A stretch of DNA of 64,000 nucleotides from the NCBI GenBank assembly GCA_913775095.1, contig CAJYIW010000027.1, positions 62,001 to 126,000 of the forward strand. Reading direction: 5' to 3'. Position numbers and translations under genes: made by a program. The stretch is from an uncultured Siphonobacter sp. (GTDB taxonomy: Bacteria > Bacteroidota > Bacteroidia > Cytophagales > Spirosomataceae). The notes beneath the pieces are model-generated. The model was not told the origin of the DNA. It did no database searches and worked only from the letters and a program-made list of their open reading frames with translations. Shown here one piece after another: positions 44,087-54,328 of this stretch (position 1 is its first letter; each line of letters opens with the position of its first letter).

Positions 44087-44187
44087 TTATAGTTATCAGT
44101 CTTCAGTTTGTAGTTTTCAGTTGGCTATTTACAATCTTCTATTGGTGAAAAGGATTCCACCGAAAACTGAAAACCATCAACTATAAA
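44087..44187. repeat. Inverted repeat in the gap before the LolC/E-type gene
   Basis: TTTATAGTT with GTTTTCAGTT words on the left (from about 44087 to 44121) pair with GAAAACTGAAAACCATC and AACTATAAA on the right (44162-44187). It is imperfect and AT-rich, and lies between divergent genes. Confidence 0.5.
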
Positions 44188-44297
44188 CTCTTCTAAGCCT
44201 GTTTATTTTAGTACATACTGAATCCGCAAAAGTAGCAGTTTCAGTGCTTTTACAAATTTAGCGTTGGTTTTTCGGTTCTTTCACCCGAAATTTGCAC

Positions 44298-45479
44298 ATG
44301 GTTTCGCTTCGCATGTCCTGCCTGCTGGCTATTTTTTCGATCTTTACCATGGGTTGGCACTCTTTTGCCCAACCTTCTTCCAGGCCTACGCTCGGTATTG
44401 AGCGTACTGCCGAGTACCTGCCCCTGCTTCGGGGTAAGAACGTCGGACTCGTCGTCAATCATACGTCCACATTTCCTAATCAAACGCATTTAGCGGATTC
44501 TTTGTTGGCCCTGGGCATCCGAATCAAAACGATCTTTGGCCCTGAACATGGCTTCCGTGGCAAAGCCGACGCCGGTGAAAAGGTTTCCAGTTCGGTAGAT
44601 GCCAAAACCGGAATTCCGGTCGTTTCGCTGTACGGAGCTAACCACAAACCGTCCGCGGAACAAATCAGGGATATAGACGTTTTGTTATTTGACATTCAGG
44701 ACGTTGGAGCCCGTTTTTATACCTATACCTCTACCATGCATTACATCATGGAAGCGGCAGCGGAACAAGGTAAAACCGTTTTGATTCTGGACCGTCCCAA
44801 TCCTATGGGTCATGTCGTAGATGGCCCCGTCCTGGACCGCAGGTTTGCGTCCTTCGTGGGCTTAAATCCCGTTCCGGTGGTACACGGGTGCACGGTTGCT
44901 GAATTAGCCCGGATGATTAACGAAGAAGGCTGGCTGAAAAACGGCGTCCGGTGCTCCCTGAAAACGGTTTCCTGCCTGAACTATACGCATCAGACGCCTT
45001 ATCGTTTACCGATTCCCCCATCTCCCAATCTGCCCAATCAGCAAAGTATTCTGCTCTATCCTTCGATCTGTCTGTTTGAAGGAACAGAAATCAGCGTCGG
45101 TCGCGGGACGGATATGCAATTTCAGGTGATTGGCGGAACGTCTCCTTCTTACGGCCAATACGAATTTACTCCAATCGACAAGCCCGGAGCCATGAACCCT
45201 CCCAATGAAGGTAGGGCGTGCTACGGTCTTGATTTACGTAAAGTAAATGCTTATACAGAAGGCTTTACCCTGAAATATCTGCTGGATTTCTATTCGAAAG
45301 CTCCGGATAAGAGCAAATTCGTCAATCGTACGAAAGCGTTTGATCAGCTGGCCGGGTCGGATCAGCTTCGCAAACAGATGCAGCAAGGAAAAACGGAAGC
45401 CCAGATCCGTAAAAGTTGGGAACCGGCTTTAAGTCATTACAAAGCCTTACGTAAAAAGTACTTACTCTACCCTTTATAA
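44298..45479 (+). CDS. NamZ-type exo-beta-N-acetylmuramidase (DUF1343, GH171)
   Basis: About 393 residues, starting at the ATG of MVSLRMSCLLAIFSIF; the frame is open two codons further up but only as TTG. A signal peptide ends at SFAQ. DUF1343 landmarks: GKNVGLVVNHTS, FGPEHGFRGKADAGE, VLLFDIQDVGARFYTYTSTM and NPMGHVVDGPVL. Family members remove MurNAc from the non-reducing end of peptidoglycan fragments and belong to GH171. It probably acts in the periplasm in cell-wall recycling, like the GH3 fusion at 2.7-5.7 kb, but is not linked to it. Confidence 0.9.
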   Translation: MVSLRMSCLLAIFSIFTMGWHSFAQPSSRPTLGIERTAEYLPLLRGKNVGLVVNHTSTFPNQTHLADSLLALGIRIKTIFGPEHGFRGKADAGEKVSSSVDAKTGIPVVSLYGANHKPSAEQIRDIDVLLFDIQDVGARFYTYTSTMHYIMEAAAEQGKTVLILDRPNPMGHVVDGPVLDRRFASFVGLNPVPVVHGCTVAELARMINEEGWLKNGVRCSLKTVSCLNYTHQTPYRLPIPPSPNLPNQQSILLYPSICLFEGTEISVGRGTDMQFQVIGGTSPSYGQYEFTPIDKPGAMNPPNEGRACYGLDLRKVNAYTEGFTLKYLLDFYSKAPDKSKFVNRTKAFDQLAGSDQLRKQMQQGKTEAQIRKSWEPALSHYKALRKKYLLYPL

Positions 45480-45601
45480 AGGTTTGATTACGTTAGAATA
45501 GTTTAACGTTTGATTATAGGTCAACTTCTAACTCTATCTAACCTTTCAAACTTGAAACTTTTTTTATCCAGATTACTTACTGACCAATTGTCGGTACTCA
45601 C

Positions 45602-47134
45602 ATGACTGAAAAAATTCTCATTCTTGACTTTGGTTCGCAGTATACGCAGCTGATTGCCCGTCGCGTTCGCGAACTTAACGTGTACTGTGAAATTCATCCG
45701 TATAATCACTTCCCTGAACTGGACGCTACCGTCAAAGGGGTGATCCTTTCAGGTAGCCCCTGCTCGGTTCGGGATGAAGACGCTCCCAAACCGGATCTGA
45801 TGCAATTCCGTGGACAATTACCTTTACTGGGCGTTTGTTACGGAGCTCAGTTACTGGCTCAGAGCTCGGGTGGAGAAGTAGCTCCTTCCAAAATCCGGGA
45901 ATACGGTCGGGCCATGCTGCATTCGGACGACCAGAATCGTTCTATTCTGCTGCAAAACCTGACGCCTGAGTCACAGGTATGGATGTCCCACGGCGATACT
46001 ATCGTTAGCATTCCGGACCACTTTAAAATCATCGGCTCTACGGAATCCGTTCGCGTGGCTGCGTTCAAAATCGACGGTGAAGACACTTACGGTATCCAGT
46101 TCCACCCCGAAGTGACGCATTCGCTGGAAGGAAAAGAAGTACTCAAAAACTTCCTGGTGGATGTATGCGGATGCAAGCAGGAATGGACGCCCGCTAACTT
46201 CGTCGAAGAAGTAGTGGACCAGCTGAAGGAAAAATTAGGGAGCGATAAAGTCGTAATGGCCTTATCGGGTGGCGTCGACTCTACGGTAGCAGCCATGCTC
46301 GTTCACCGGGCCATCGGACCTAACTTATATTGTATCTTCGTAGATAACGGTCTGCTTCGTAAAGACGAATTTGAACAGGTACTTCATTCGTATGAAGACA
46401 TGGGCCTGAACATCAAGGGCGTGCAGGCGAAAGATCAGTTCTATGCCGCTCTGGAAGGACTATCTGACCCAGAAGCTAAACGGAAGGCCATTGGTCGCAC
46501 ATTCATTGAAGTTTTCGATCAGGAGGCTCACCTGCTGACGGACGTAAGCTGGTTAGGCCAGGGTACGATTTATCCTGACGTAATTGAATCCGTTTCGGTG
46601 AAAGGCCCTTCGGCCACGATTAAATCTCACCACAACGTGGGTGGTTTACCGGACTTCATGAAGTTACAGATCGTTGAACCCCTGCGTACCTTATTCAAAG
46701 ATGAAGTGCGTCGCGTGGGTCGTGAGCTGGGCATTACTCAGAACATTCTGGGCCGTCACCCCTTCCCCGGTCCTGGGTTAGCCATTCGGATCCTGGGTGA
46801 TATTACCGAAGAGAAAGTAAGAATTACCCAGGAAGTAGACGCCATTTTCATCAACAAGCTGAAAGAAAAGGGCCTTTACGATCAGGTTTGGCAGGCCGGT
46901 GCTATTCTGCTGCCCGTTCAGTCCGTGGGTGTTATGGGCGATGAGCGTACCTACGAACGCGTGGTAGCTCTTCGGGCGGTAGCCTCCGTGGATGGTATGA
47001 CGGCAGACTGGGTACACTTACCATATGAATTTCTGGCTGAGGTTTCCAACGACATTATTAACCGCGTGAAAGGGGTTAACCGCGTCGTTTACGATATTTC
47101 TTCGAAGCCACCCGCTACGATTGAATGGGAATAA
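45602..47134 (+). CDS. guaA: GMP synthase (glutamine-hydrolysing)
   Basis: A 510-residue protein of standard length. The glutaminase part (1-190) has [10 protein letters not shown] with the nucleophile Cys79 and FHPEVTHS. The ATP-pyrophosphatase part (about 205-385) has [13 protein letters not shown]. The C-terminal dimerisation part ends with KPPATIEWE, as is usual. It makes GMP from XMP in the cytoplasm. It is a single gene with a hairpin terminator. Confidence 0.98.
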   Translation: MTEKILILDFGSQYTQLIARRVRELNVYCEIHPYNHFPELDATVKGVILSGSPCSVRDEDAPKPDLMQFRGQLPLLGVCYGAQLLAQSSGGEVAPSKIREYGRAMLHSDDQNRSILLQNLTPESQVWMSHGDTIVSIPDHFKIIGSTESVRVAAFKIDGEDTYGIQFHPEVTHSLEGKEVLKNFLVDVCGCKQEWTPANFVEEVVDQLKEKLGSDKVVMALSGGVDSTVAAMLVHRAIGPNLYCIFVDNGLLRKDEFEQVLHSYEDMGLNIKGVQAKDQFYAALEGLSDPEAKRKAIGRTFIEVFDQEAHLLTDVSWLGQGTIYPDVIESVSVKGPSATIKSHHNVGGLPDFMKLQIVEPLRTLFKDEVRRVGRELGITQNILGRHPFPGPGLAIRILGDITEEKVRITQEVDAIFINKLKEKGLYDQVWQAGAILLPVQSVGVMGDERTYERVVALRAVASVDGMTADWVHLPYEFLAEVSNDIINRVKGVNRVVYDISSKPPATIEWE

Positions 47135-47193
47135 TTCGATTCCTTACCTGAGGGTAATCGTTTATCGAAATCATTCTCCTATATTTATTCATG

Positions 47194-47237
47194 AAAAGTT
47201 TGAAAGAGGTAGAGCTTCTGCTTCTTTCAAACTTTTT
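47194..47237 (+). terminator. Terminator of guaA
   Basis: AAAAGTTTGAAAGA (47194-47207) pairs with TCTTTCAAACTTTT (47223-47236), giving a 14-bp stem with T-run. Confidence 0.88.
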
Positions 47238-47324
47238 AACGTTACAGTCATTCCTTTTGTATCTAACCCATCCTCCGATTCCTGATGGACTTCCCGTCTG
47301 TCGGCCAGTACCTTCTGCTTTGGT

Positions 47325-48008
47325 ATGAAAAAATTAGTTGTCCTTGCTCTGGCCTCCCTGGCTTTGTGGGCCTGTAATCCTTCCAGAAACGATCCTCAAT
47401 CAGCCGGGTACGAATATTTTCCTCTGGAAAAGGGAAACTACGTTATTTATGACGTAAGAACTACACAGTACGCAATTGCTCAGGATTCGTCCGTGAGTCG
47501 TTACCAGATTAAAGAAGTAGTTGCCGATTCTTTTCCTTCCCTGGATGGTCAGGCTTCCTTCCGAATCGAGCGGCTCCGCAGGAATTCTGAATCGCAGGCC
47601 TGGAGCATCGATTCAGTGTGGACAGCCCGGCGTAGTGCAGACAAGGCCATTCGGACGGAAAATAACATTGCTTACGTCAAGCTGGTTTTCCCGACTTACC
47701 TCGATCAGCGTTGGAATGGTAACCAGCTGAATGGTCTGGAAGCAAAGGAATATCGGATTACTCAGGTGAATGAACCCCTATCGGTGGAAACTAACAATTT
47801 TCCGGAGACTGTTACCGTTTTGCAGGAGTCTAAATCTACCGAAATTGATTTAGTGAACCGGCAGGAAACGTATGCGAAGGGAGTTGGGCTCATCCGGCGG
47901 GAACGAACGGAGCTTTATTACTGTCAGAATGCGGACTGTTTTGGTCAAAAGAAAATTGAGTTTGGTACTCGCTATATCCAGCAAATTTCAAGTTATGGTA
48001 AAGAATAA
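47325..48008 (+). CDS. Uncharacterised lipoprotein upstream of a subtilisin
   Basis: A 227-residue protein with a lipoprotein signal (MKKLVVLALASLALWAC). The rest is beta-rich, with YEYFPLEKGNYVIYDVRTTQY near the start and YAKGVGLIRRERTELYYC near the end. No family is recognised. Its 3' end overlaps the start of the S8 peptidase gene by 14 bp, so the two are translated together and the proteins may act together in the envelope. Confidence 0.85.
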   Translation: MKKLVVLALASLALWACNPSRNDPQSAGYEYFPLEKGNYVIYDVRTTQYAIAQDSSVSRYQIKEVVADSFPSLDGQASFRIERLRRNSESQAWSIDSVWTARRSADKAIRTENNIAYVKLVFPTYLDQRWNGNQLNGLEAKEYRITQVNEPLSVETNNFPETVTVLQESKSTEIDLVNRQETYAKGVGLIRRERTELYYCQNADCFGQKKIEFGTRYIQQISSYGKE

Positions 48009-49680
48009 TTTTCCTTGGTTCCGGGCTTCTCTTGCTGCCGTACTGGTTCTGGCAGGTACTTTTCTTTCCGCAGAAGCTCAGACCACGGCCAAATACCTTA
48101 TTCTTTTTAAGGATAAAACGAACTCTCCTTACGACGTGAACCGTCCGCAGGAGTTTTTATCCAAGCGTTCCATTGAACGTCGCTTCAAACAAAACATTGT
48201 CATTTCTCCACAGGATCTTCCTCCTAACCCGGCTTATATTCAGGCCGTTCGGGAGAAAGGAGCCAAAATCTGGTATAAAACCCGCTGGGCAAACGGCGTG
48301 CTGGCGGAGTGTACGCCCCAGCAACTGGAAGACATTAAAACACTGGCCTTCGTGGCTGGAAATGACGGCAACGTTCCCCTGAGTGCCGTACCGGTAGGCT
48401 CGTCCGGTAAAAGTGGAAGCAAAGCATTCGGTGACATCAAGCCGCTGGATCTTCCTCCCGTGTCTGGAAAGGCAGAACCGCTCAACTATGGATACTCCCA
48501 GACCCAAATTGGGCAGATGCGGGTAGACTCCATGCACGCTCGTGGTTTCCGCGGGGAAGGAATGCAGGTAGCCATTATTGATAACGGATTTTTGAGCGTA
48601 AATACGCAGGCGGCTTTCAAACACCTGTTCGACGAAAATCGGATCATTGGTACTTACGATTTCGTAGCGAACAATACCAATGTCTACGATCAGGGAACGC
48701 ACGGGAATAATGTGCTTTCGCTCATGGCCGCTTACCTACCCGGCCAATTGATCGGAACGGCTTATAAAGCATCTTATTTATTACTACATAGCGAAGACAA
48801 TTCCGGCGAAAAGCGTCAGGAAGAAGCCTTCTGGCTGGCCGCCGCTGAATACGCAGACAGCGTAGGGGTCGACGTTATTAACTCTTCGCTGGGCTATTCG
48901 ACGTTTGATAACCCCGCCACCAATTATACGTACCAGGATTTGAACGGGAAAAAAGCCCTTTCTTCGCGGGCGGCCAAATGGGCGGCCCAGACGGGGATGC
49001 TGGTGGTCGTAGCCGCAGGAAATGAAGGCAGTGACGCCTGGCGTTACATCACCGTTCCGGCCGATGCTGATTCGATCATTGCCGTGGGAGCCGTTGACTC
49101 GCGGATGGCCCGGGCCAGTTTCAGTTCCGTTGGACCGACATCCGATGGCCGTATTAAACCCGATCTGTCGGCTCTGGGGTCCGGTAACGTGATCAACAAT
49201 GCCATGAACGGACAGCTGGCTTCGGGGAGTGGTACCTCCTTTGCTTCACCCCTGCTGGCGGGTATGGCTACGAGTTTCTGGCAGGCTTACCCTTATTTGA
49301 CGAATATGGAAATCATCACCATGCTCAAGCGTTCGGCCAGTCAGAACGATGCCCCTGATAGCTTTCTGGGTTTCGGCGTTCCCAATTACCTGAAGGCGGC
49401 TCAGGCCGTTCAGTCGTATCGGCAGGGACCGGGCGTGCGGATTCTTCCGAACCCCAGCACGGGCTCCAGGAATCCGGTTGTTGAACTACCCTTCAACGAT
49501 CAGAATAATACTTACGCCGTAACCCTGCTTGATTCCGCAGGTCATATTTTCTGGGAAGGACAGGCCTCCGGCCGCCGTTCTGAACTGGCTATCGGTTCCT
49601 TACCCGTTCCTTCCGGATTATACCTGATACGTTTCTCCAGAGAAGCCGAAAATTATACGGCCCGCTGGATGAAGTGGTGA
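47995..49680 (+). CDS. Secreted S8 subtilisin-like serine peptidase with T9SS-type tail
   Basis: A 561-residue protein starting at MVKNNFPWFRASL; the frame is open 41 codons further up, but this ATG opens the signal peptide (ending at AEAQ, residue 29). The propeptide-like part runs to about 170. The catalytic triad is Asp196 (VAIIDNGF), His236 (QGTHGNNV) and Ser415 (GSGTSFASPL). The last ~80 residues (RILPNPSTG, then a sandwich domain ending in ARWMKW) resemble a type IX secretion sorting domain, which implies export to the cell surface. It overlaps the lipoprotein gene. Confidence 0.93.
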   Translation: MVKNNFPWFRASLAAVLVLAGTFLSAEAQTTAKYLILFKDKTNSPYDVNRPQEFLSKRSIERRFKQNIVISPQDLPPNPAYIQAVREKGAKIWYKTRWANGVLAECTPQQLEDIKTLAFVAGNDGNVPLSAVPVGSSGKSGSKAFGDIKPLDLPPVSGKAEPLNYGYSQTQIGQMRVDSMHARGFRGEGMQVAIIDNGFLSVNTQAAFKHLFDENRIIGTYDFVANNTNVYDQGTHGNNVLSLMAAYLPGQLIGTAYKASYLLLHSEDNSGEKRQEEAFWLAAAEYADSVGVDVINSSLGYSTFDNPATNYTYQDLNGKKALSSRAAKWAAQTGMLVVVAAGNEGSDAWRYITVPADADSIIAVGAVDSRMARASFSSVGPTSDGRIKPDLSALGSGNVINNAMNGQLASGSGTSFASPLLAGMATSFWQAYPYLTNMEIITMLKRSASQNDAPDSFLGFGVPNYLKAAQAVQSYRQGPGVRILPNPSTGSRNPVVELPFNDQNNTYAVTLLDSAGHIFWEGQASGRRSELAIGSLPVPSGLYLIRFSREAENYTARWMKW

Positions 49681-49699
49681 TCACCAAATACTTTCCAGG

Positions 49700-49742
49700 A
49701 AAAAGCACTTCAGCACCAATGGTCTGAAGTGCTTTTTCTTTT
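49700..49742 (+). terminator. Terminator of the lipoprotein-S8 peptidase unit
   Basis: A 14-bp stem, AAAAAGCACTTCAG (49700-49713) with CTGAAGTGCTTTTT (49724-49737), then CTTTT. Confidence 0.92.
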
Positions 49743-49910
49743 AATAGCCAAATCTAATTGGGTTGATTATTCATTTTTCAACGAATGAATTGAACTCATT
49801 AGAGAAGCCTGGTTTTTGGTCGTAACATTTTCGGGGACAGTCGAGTACTTCGTCGTACTTACCCGGCTTTGCCTTATATTCAATGCTTCGAAATCGCTTC
49901 ATTCATCACT

Positions 49911-52748
49911 ATGAGAAATCTTTTACTCCTGCCACTGCTGGTTTTAACCACGCTGGCGTACGGTCAAAAGAAAGGCAAAAAAGCACCTGCCCCCCCTATT
50001 CCTAAACAAGCCCTGACGCACAATGTCTACGACGGCTGGAAATCCATTACCTACCGTAACCTGACCAACAACGGCGAGTGGGCCGTTTACACGGCTAATC
50101 CCCAGGAAGGCGATGGAGCCGCTGTTTTTTATGGTCTGAAAAAGAACAAAATTGATTCCGTTCACCGGGCCGCTGACATTCAGTTGAGCTTTGATTCGGA
50201 CATTGCCGTTTTCAAGATCAAGCCCCAACTGGCGGTCGTTCGCGAGGCGAAGAAGAAAAAGAAAAAACGTGAGGATATGCCCAAGGATTCTCTCGGCATC
50301 TACACCTTCGCGACGGGTCAGGTTACTAAAATCCCCCGGGTTAGCTCGTTCCAGTTACCCGAAAAGTCAGGTGGTTTTTTAGCCTATCAGCTCGAAACCC
50401 CTGCCATTAAACGGGATACTACCGCCCGCCGCGGTGCTGGTCGGAAACCGGCGAAAAAAGAATCCGAAGAAAATGGCTATCAGGTGGTCCTGAAAAACCT
50501 GAAAACGGGAACTCAAAGCTCCTACGGTTTTGTAACCGACTACGAATTCAGCAAAAATGGCAAACGCTTTGCCTACGTCACCACGGGTAATGACAGCACG
50601 GTGAAAACACCCGCCGTTTATGTGGTTGATCTGGCGAATGGTTCCGCTCAGAAAGTGTACGAAGGCAAGGGTAAAACCAAAAAGCTGACCTTCGACGAAG
50701 CCGGTGATCAGCTGGCTTTTGTGACGGATCCGGATACCAATGCCAAATCGCTGGTTCATTACTACAAATTGTATTACTGGAAATCCGGTGAATCGCTGGC
50801 CCGTAAAGTAGCCGATGAGCAAAATCAGCCCGGCATGAAAGGCTGGCTGGTGAGCGGTGACGCTCCGCTGGCTTTCGCTAAAAATGGCTCGAAACTGTTC
50901 TTCGGAACGGCTCCCAAACCCGCCACGGCCGATACGACCTTATTACCCGAAGAAGTGGTCAGCGTAGAAGTCTGGGGTCCTAAAGACAATACCCTCCAGC
51001 CCCAGCAGAAGGTAACGGCCGAGCGTGACAAGCGTCGGGCCTATACCGCCGTTTTTACCCCTGCGGATGGCAAACTGGTACAGCTAGCGGGCCTGGACAT
51101 GACTCAGATCCTGCCCGTTGCCGAAGGTAACCCGGATTATACGGTTGGACTTTCAGATAACAAATTCTCACACGAACACTGGGACTGGAACAGCCGGAAC
51201 GATGCCTACGTTGTATCCACCAGAGACGGTTCTAAAAAACTGATCGGTGAAGGCATTCGGGGGAACATCCGGATTTCTCCGGAAGGAAAATATGCGTATT
51301 GGTTCTCGCTCTCGGATACGGCCTGGTATGCCTATTCCTTTGCTAACGCGAAGACCATTCAGTTAACCAAAGACCGCAAATTTGCCGACGAAGACGATGA
51401 CCATCCCGATTTCCCCCGTGGCTACGGCTCAACGGGCTGGACGAAAGGCGATGAAGTGCTGTACCTCTACGATAAATTTGACGTCTGGACGGTTAATCCT
51501 GCCAATCCCTCCAGTCTGAGCCGGATTACGAAAGGCCGTGAAGAAAAGAAAACGTACCGTTTCATCAATCTGGATCGCGAAGACCGGGGCGTCGTGGATT
51601 TGAGCAAGCCTCAGCTGGTGCATCTCTTTAACCACATGACGAAAGGCAGTGGATATGCCCAGTGGAACAACAATACGATGACGGTTCTGCATCAGGGTGA
51701 TTTTGCGGCTTCGCCCATGGTGACAAAAGCCAAAAACACAGATGAGATTCTGTTTACGAAAACGACCTTCCGCGATTATCCGGACTTATTAGCAACGGAT
51801 TTATCGTTCAAAACCATTCGTAAAATCTCGAATCTAGGCGATCAGACCAAGCCTTACCGCTGGGGAACGGTGGAAATGGTTTCCTGGGTAAATGGCGACG
51901 GCATCACCCTGCAGGGTCTGCTTTACAAGCCCGATAATTTCGATACGACGAAGAAGTATCCGATGATTACGTATTTCTACGAAAAGGAATCGGATAATAT
52001 TCACAACTTCATCACGCCTGCTCCGACGGCCAGTGCCCGTAATAACTACGCCTATTCGGTATCAAACGGATACATTGTTTTCGTTCCCGATATTATTTAT
52101 CAGGATGGATACCCCGGCAAGAGTGCCTACCGTTGCATCATCCCCGGGGTCCTGAAATTGCTGGAAAATTCCTGGGTGGATCGCAGCCGTCTCGGTATTG
52201 TAGGTCACAGCTGGGGAGGGTATCAGTCGGCCTACCTCATTACGCAAACGGACCTCTTTAAAACGGCCGTTCCCGGTGCTCCCGTCGCTAACATGACGAG
52301 TGCGTACGGTGGCATCCGCTGGGGCACTGGTCTGAGTCGTCAGGCTCAATACGAGCATACCCAAAGCCGCATTGGAGCGACCCTCTGGGAAAAACCCGTT
52401 CAGTACATTGAGAACTCACCGCTGTTCTATTTACCGAACGTGAAAACGCCCGCTCTGATCATGCACAACGATGAGGATGATGCCGTCCCCTGGTATCAGG
52501 GCATTGAGTTATACCTCGGACTCAAGCGTTTGGGTAAACCCGCCTGGATGGTGAATTACAACACGGAGAAACACGGTCTTCGCGTTCGTAAAAACCAGAA
52601 AGACTGGACCATTCGGATGTGGCAATACCTGGATTATTACCTCAAGGATGCTCCTGCTCCCCAATGGATGGTAGAAGGTTTACCGATGATTGAAAAAGGT
52701 ATTAACCAACGACTCCAGCCAGCGACGCCAGCAACTGCTGATCGCTAG
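49911..52748 (+). CDS. Secreted S9 family (prolyl oligopeptidase-type) peptidase
   Basis: A 945-residue protein starting at MRNLLLLPLLVL; a signal peptide ends at YGQ. A 14-codon extension upstream was rejected. The N-terminal two thirds form a WD-like propeller, with Lys-rich (KKKKKRED) and PAKKESEE linkers. The C-terminal alpha/beta hydrolase has GIVGHSWGGYQSAY (nucleophile Ser), HNDEDDAVPWYQG (Asp) and TEKHGLRVRK (His). Such enzymes split short peptides in the periplasm. It is a single gene; a terminator shared with the convergent cyclophilin gene follows. Confidence 0.93.
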   Translation: MRNLLLLPLLVLTTLAYGQKKGKKAPAPPIPKQALTHNVYDGWKSITYRNLTNNGEWAVYTANPQEGDGAAVFYGLKKNKIDSVHRAADIQLSFDSDIAVFKIKPQLAVVREAKKKKKKREDMPKDSLGIYTFATGQVTKIPRVSSFQLPEKSGGFLAYQLETPAIKRDTTARRGAGRKPAKKESEENGYQVVLKNLKTGTQSSYGFVTDYEFSKNGKRFAYVTTGNDSTVKTPAVYVVDLANGSAQKVYEGKGKTKKLTFDEAGDQLAFVTDPDTNAKSLVHYYKLYYWKSGESLARKVADEQNQPGMKGWLVSGDAPLAFAKNGSKLFFGTAPKPATADTTLLPEEVVSVEVWGPKDNTLQPQQKVTAERDKRRAYTAVFTPADGKLVQLAGLDMTQILPVAEGNPDYTVGLSDNKFSHEHWDWNSRNDAYVVSTRDGSKKLIGEGIRGNIRISPEGKYAYWFSLSDTAWYAYSFANAKTIQLTKDRKFADEDDDHPDFPRGYGSTGWTKGDEVLYLYDKFDVWTVNPANPSSLSRITKGREEKKTYRFINLDREDRGVVDLSKPQLVHLFNHMTKGSGYAQWNNNTMTVLHQGDFAASPMVTKAKNTDEILFTKTTFRDYPDLLATDLSFKTIRKISNLGDQTKPYRWGTVEMVSWVNGDGITLQGLLYKPDNFDTTKKYPMITYFYEKESDNIHNFITPAPTASARNNYAYSVSNGYIVFVPDIIYQDGYPGKSAYRCIIPGVLKLLENSWVDRSRLGIVGHSWGGYQSAYLITQTDLFKTAVPGAPVANMTSAYGGIRWGTGLSRQAQYEHTQSRIGATLWEKPVQYIENSPLFYLPNVKTPALIMHNDEDDAVPWYQGIELYLGLKRLGKPAWMVNYNTEKHGLRVRKNQKDWTIRMWQYLDYYLKDAPAPQWMVEGLPMIEKGINQRLQPATPATADR

Positions 52749-52753
52749 TAATA

Positions 52754-52789
52754 AAAAAGGCCGAACTGCTAATACAGTTCGGCCTTTTT
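52754..52789. terminator. Bidirectional terminator between S9 peptidase and cyclophilin genes
   Basis: AAAAAGGCCGAACTG (52754-52768) pairs perfectly with CAGTTCGGCCTTTTT (52775-52789). A and T runs on both sides let it serve both convergent genes. Confidence 0.94.
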
Positions 52790-52810
52790 ATTGCGATTGA
52801 GAAAATCGAC

Positions 52811-53254
52811 TTATGCTTCTTCGCGAACGATTTTGATGGACTGAATCGTATCACCCTGACGGATGTCGTCTACGAGGTCCAAACCTTCAATCACCTGACC
52901 AAAGGCCGTGTGTACACCATCAAGGTGAGCCGTGTTGGAACGGTTGTGACAGATGAAGAACTGACTACCGCCCGTGTTAGGTCCCCGGTGAGCCATTGAT
53001 AACACACCGCGGTCATGACGCTGACGATCCGCTTTGGTCTCGCAGGGAATCGTGTAACCTGGGCCACCCGCACCCGTACCCGTTGGGTCACCACCCTGAA
53101 TCATGAAATTAGGGATGACACGGTGGAACTTCACTCCATTATAAAATCCCTTTTCTGACAAATCAATGAAGTTTTTAACCGTAATAGGCGTCTCTTTTTC
53201 GAAGAGCTCAATCACCATTGTGCCCTTGTCGGTCAGCATTTCAGCTTTTACCAT
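52811..53254 (-). CDS. Cyclophilin-type peptidyl-prolyl isomerase
   Basis: A 147-residue single-domain cyclophilin with no signal peptide, hence cytosolic. [19 protein letters not shown] holds the catalytic Arg, GGSQFFI and [12 protein letters not shown] the rest of the site; the position of the ligand Trp is His, as in many bacterial forms. It speeds proline isomerisation in protein folding. Confidence 0.96.
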   Translation of the reverse strand: MVKAEMLTDKGTMVIELFEKETPITVKNFIDLSEKGFYNGVKFHRVIPNFMIQGGDPTGTGAGGPGYTIPCETKADRQRHDRGVLSMAHRGPNTGGSQFFICHNRSNTAHLDGVHTAFGQVIEGLDLVDDIRQGDTIQSIKIVREEA

Positions 53255-53714
53255 TGCGTGTGTACGTATTTAGTTGAGAATGCGAAGTTAGTTAATTCAG
53301 CGTATCAGACTGAAAAGTAGTCCCGGCTTCCTGGAAATTAACGTCTGTCGTTCCAGGAAAATTCCTTTTGTGAAACTTTCGAAACAGTTCTGTAGAAACC
53401 TTTGCAAGGCCAAACTTAAAAACGAGGTTAAAATTTTTTCAGAAACAAAAAATGGCCTTTTTGAAACTTGTTTTTATTGAAAAAATAACAACTAACTAAA
53501 AAAAGGTTCAGAATTAAACTTCGATTTTTACCATGAAACAGAATTTTATATAAGTATCTACCAATCAAAACTTATATATTCCATCAATAGTGCAATGTTT
53601 TATGAAAATTTAACTATTTAATCCAAATATTTTAACTATATTTGTATAAGGTCATTCAGCCAATTAAGGAACAGCCTTTTTAAGTTTTAGTTACAGATTA
53701 ATAGAAATACAGTC
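53255..53714. other. AT-rich gap with promoter of the small secreted protein gene
   Basis: No gene is supported. The stretch is very AT-rich. TATATTTG at 53637-53644 matches TAnnTTTG exactly and lies 70 bp before the ATG at 53715. On the left side must lie the promoter of the cyclophilin gene. Confidence 0.5.
53637..53644 (+). promoter_or_regulatory. Likely -7 promoter box of the small secreted protein gene
   Basis: TATATTTG, exact TAnnTTTG match, 70 bp before the start codon. No clear -33 element is seen. Confidence 0.5.
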
Positions 53715-54119
53715 ATGAAACGCTATATAATTACTGCTATTCTCGCCGCAACGGTGGGGATGGCTGGAGCACAGGATAAACCCAAGTTAGATCACGGATA
53801 TTCCACGGGTAACTATAAACACGCGAATAAAGCTGCAGTAGCTCGCCAACAGGAACAAACCTCTGCCGTTCTGCAAAGAGATGGTTCCGTAAGAGAAAAC
53901 ATTGGCTTGCAGTCTACGGGCAATTACAAAGCCCAGAGGCCTTATTCAACGGCAGGTAAAATTAACACACCTGCCCCACCAGTTACAGGATATGCCGTTA
54001 CGGATCGTAGCCAATCACCCCGAAATTACAAAACGGGGATACCGATGAATCCTACGCCGTCGTCTGAACAGGCCAAACGGACTAAGGATACTACTCGCAC
54101 TACCAACGCAGATAAATAA
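53715..54119 (+). CDS. Small secreted protein with STGNYK motifs
   Basis: A 134-residue protein with a signal peptide (MKRYIITAILAATVGMAGAQ). The mature part is polar and probably unfolded, rich in Thr, Pro, Asn and Lys. YSTGNYKHAN, QSTGNYKAQR and SPRNYKTGI form a spaced repeat about every 35-60 residues. No family is recognised. It has its own promoter and a strong terminator, so it may be well expressed. Confidence 0.75.
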   Translation: MKRYIITAILAATVGMAGAQDKPKLDHGYSTGNYKHANKAAVARQQEQTSAVLQRDGSVRENIGLQSTGNYKAQRPYSTAGKINTPAPPVTGYAVTDRSQSPRNYKTGIPMNPTPSSEQAKRTKDTTRTTNADK

Positions 54120-54123
54120 CGAA

Positions 54124-54154
54124 GAAAGCCGGGTGAACGCCCGGCTTTCTCTTT
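54124..54154 (+). terminator. Terminator of the small secreted protein gene
   Basis: GAAAGCCGGG (54124-54133) pairs with CCCGGCTTTC (54140-54149), followed by TCTTTT. It starts 4 bp past the stop. Confidence 0.92.
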
Positions 54155-54328
54155 TGTCTATAATTTAGGTATTACTACCTCATTAGAGAGGTAGCTTTTC
54201 TACAATTTTCCCTGGTCATAAGCAACATTAATTTATTAAACCACTAATAATCAATAATTTACTACTAACATTTATTTTTGGTACATTACTTTTAGCTATC
54301 CAGGCATAACTAAATAGAACTAGATCTT

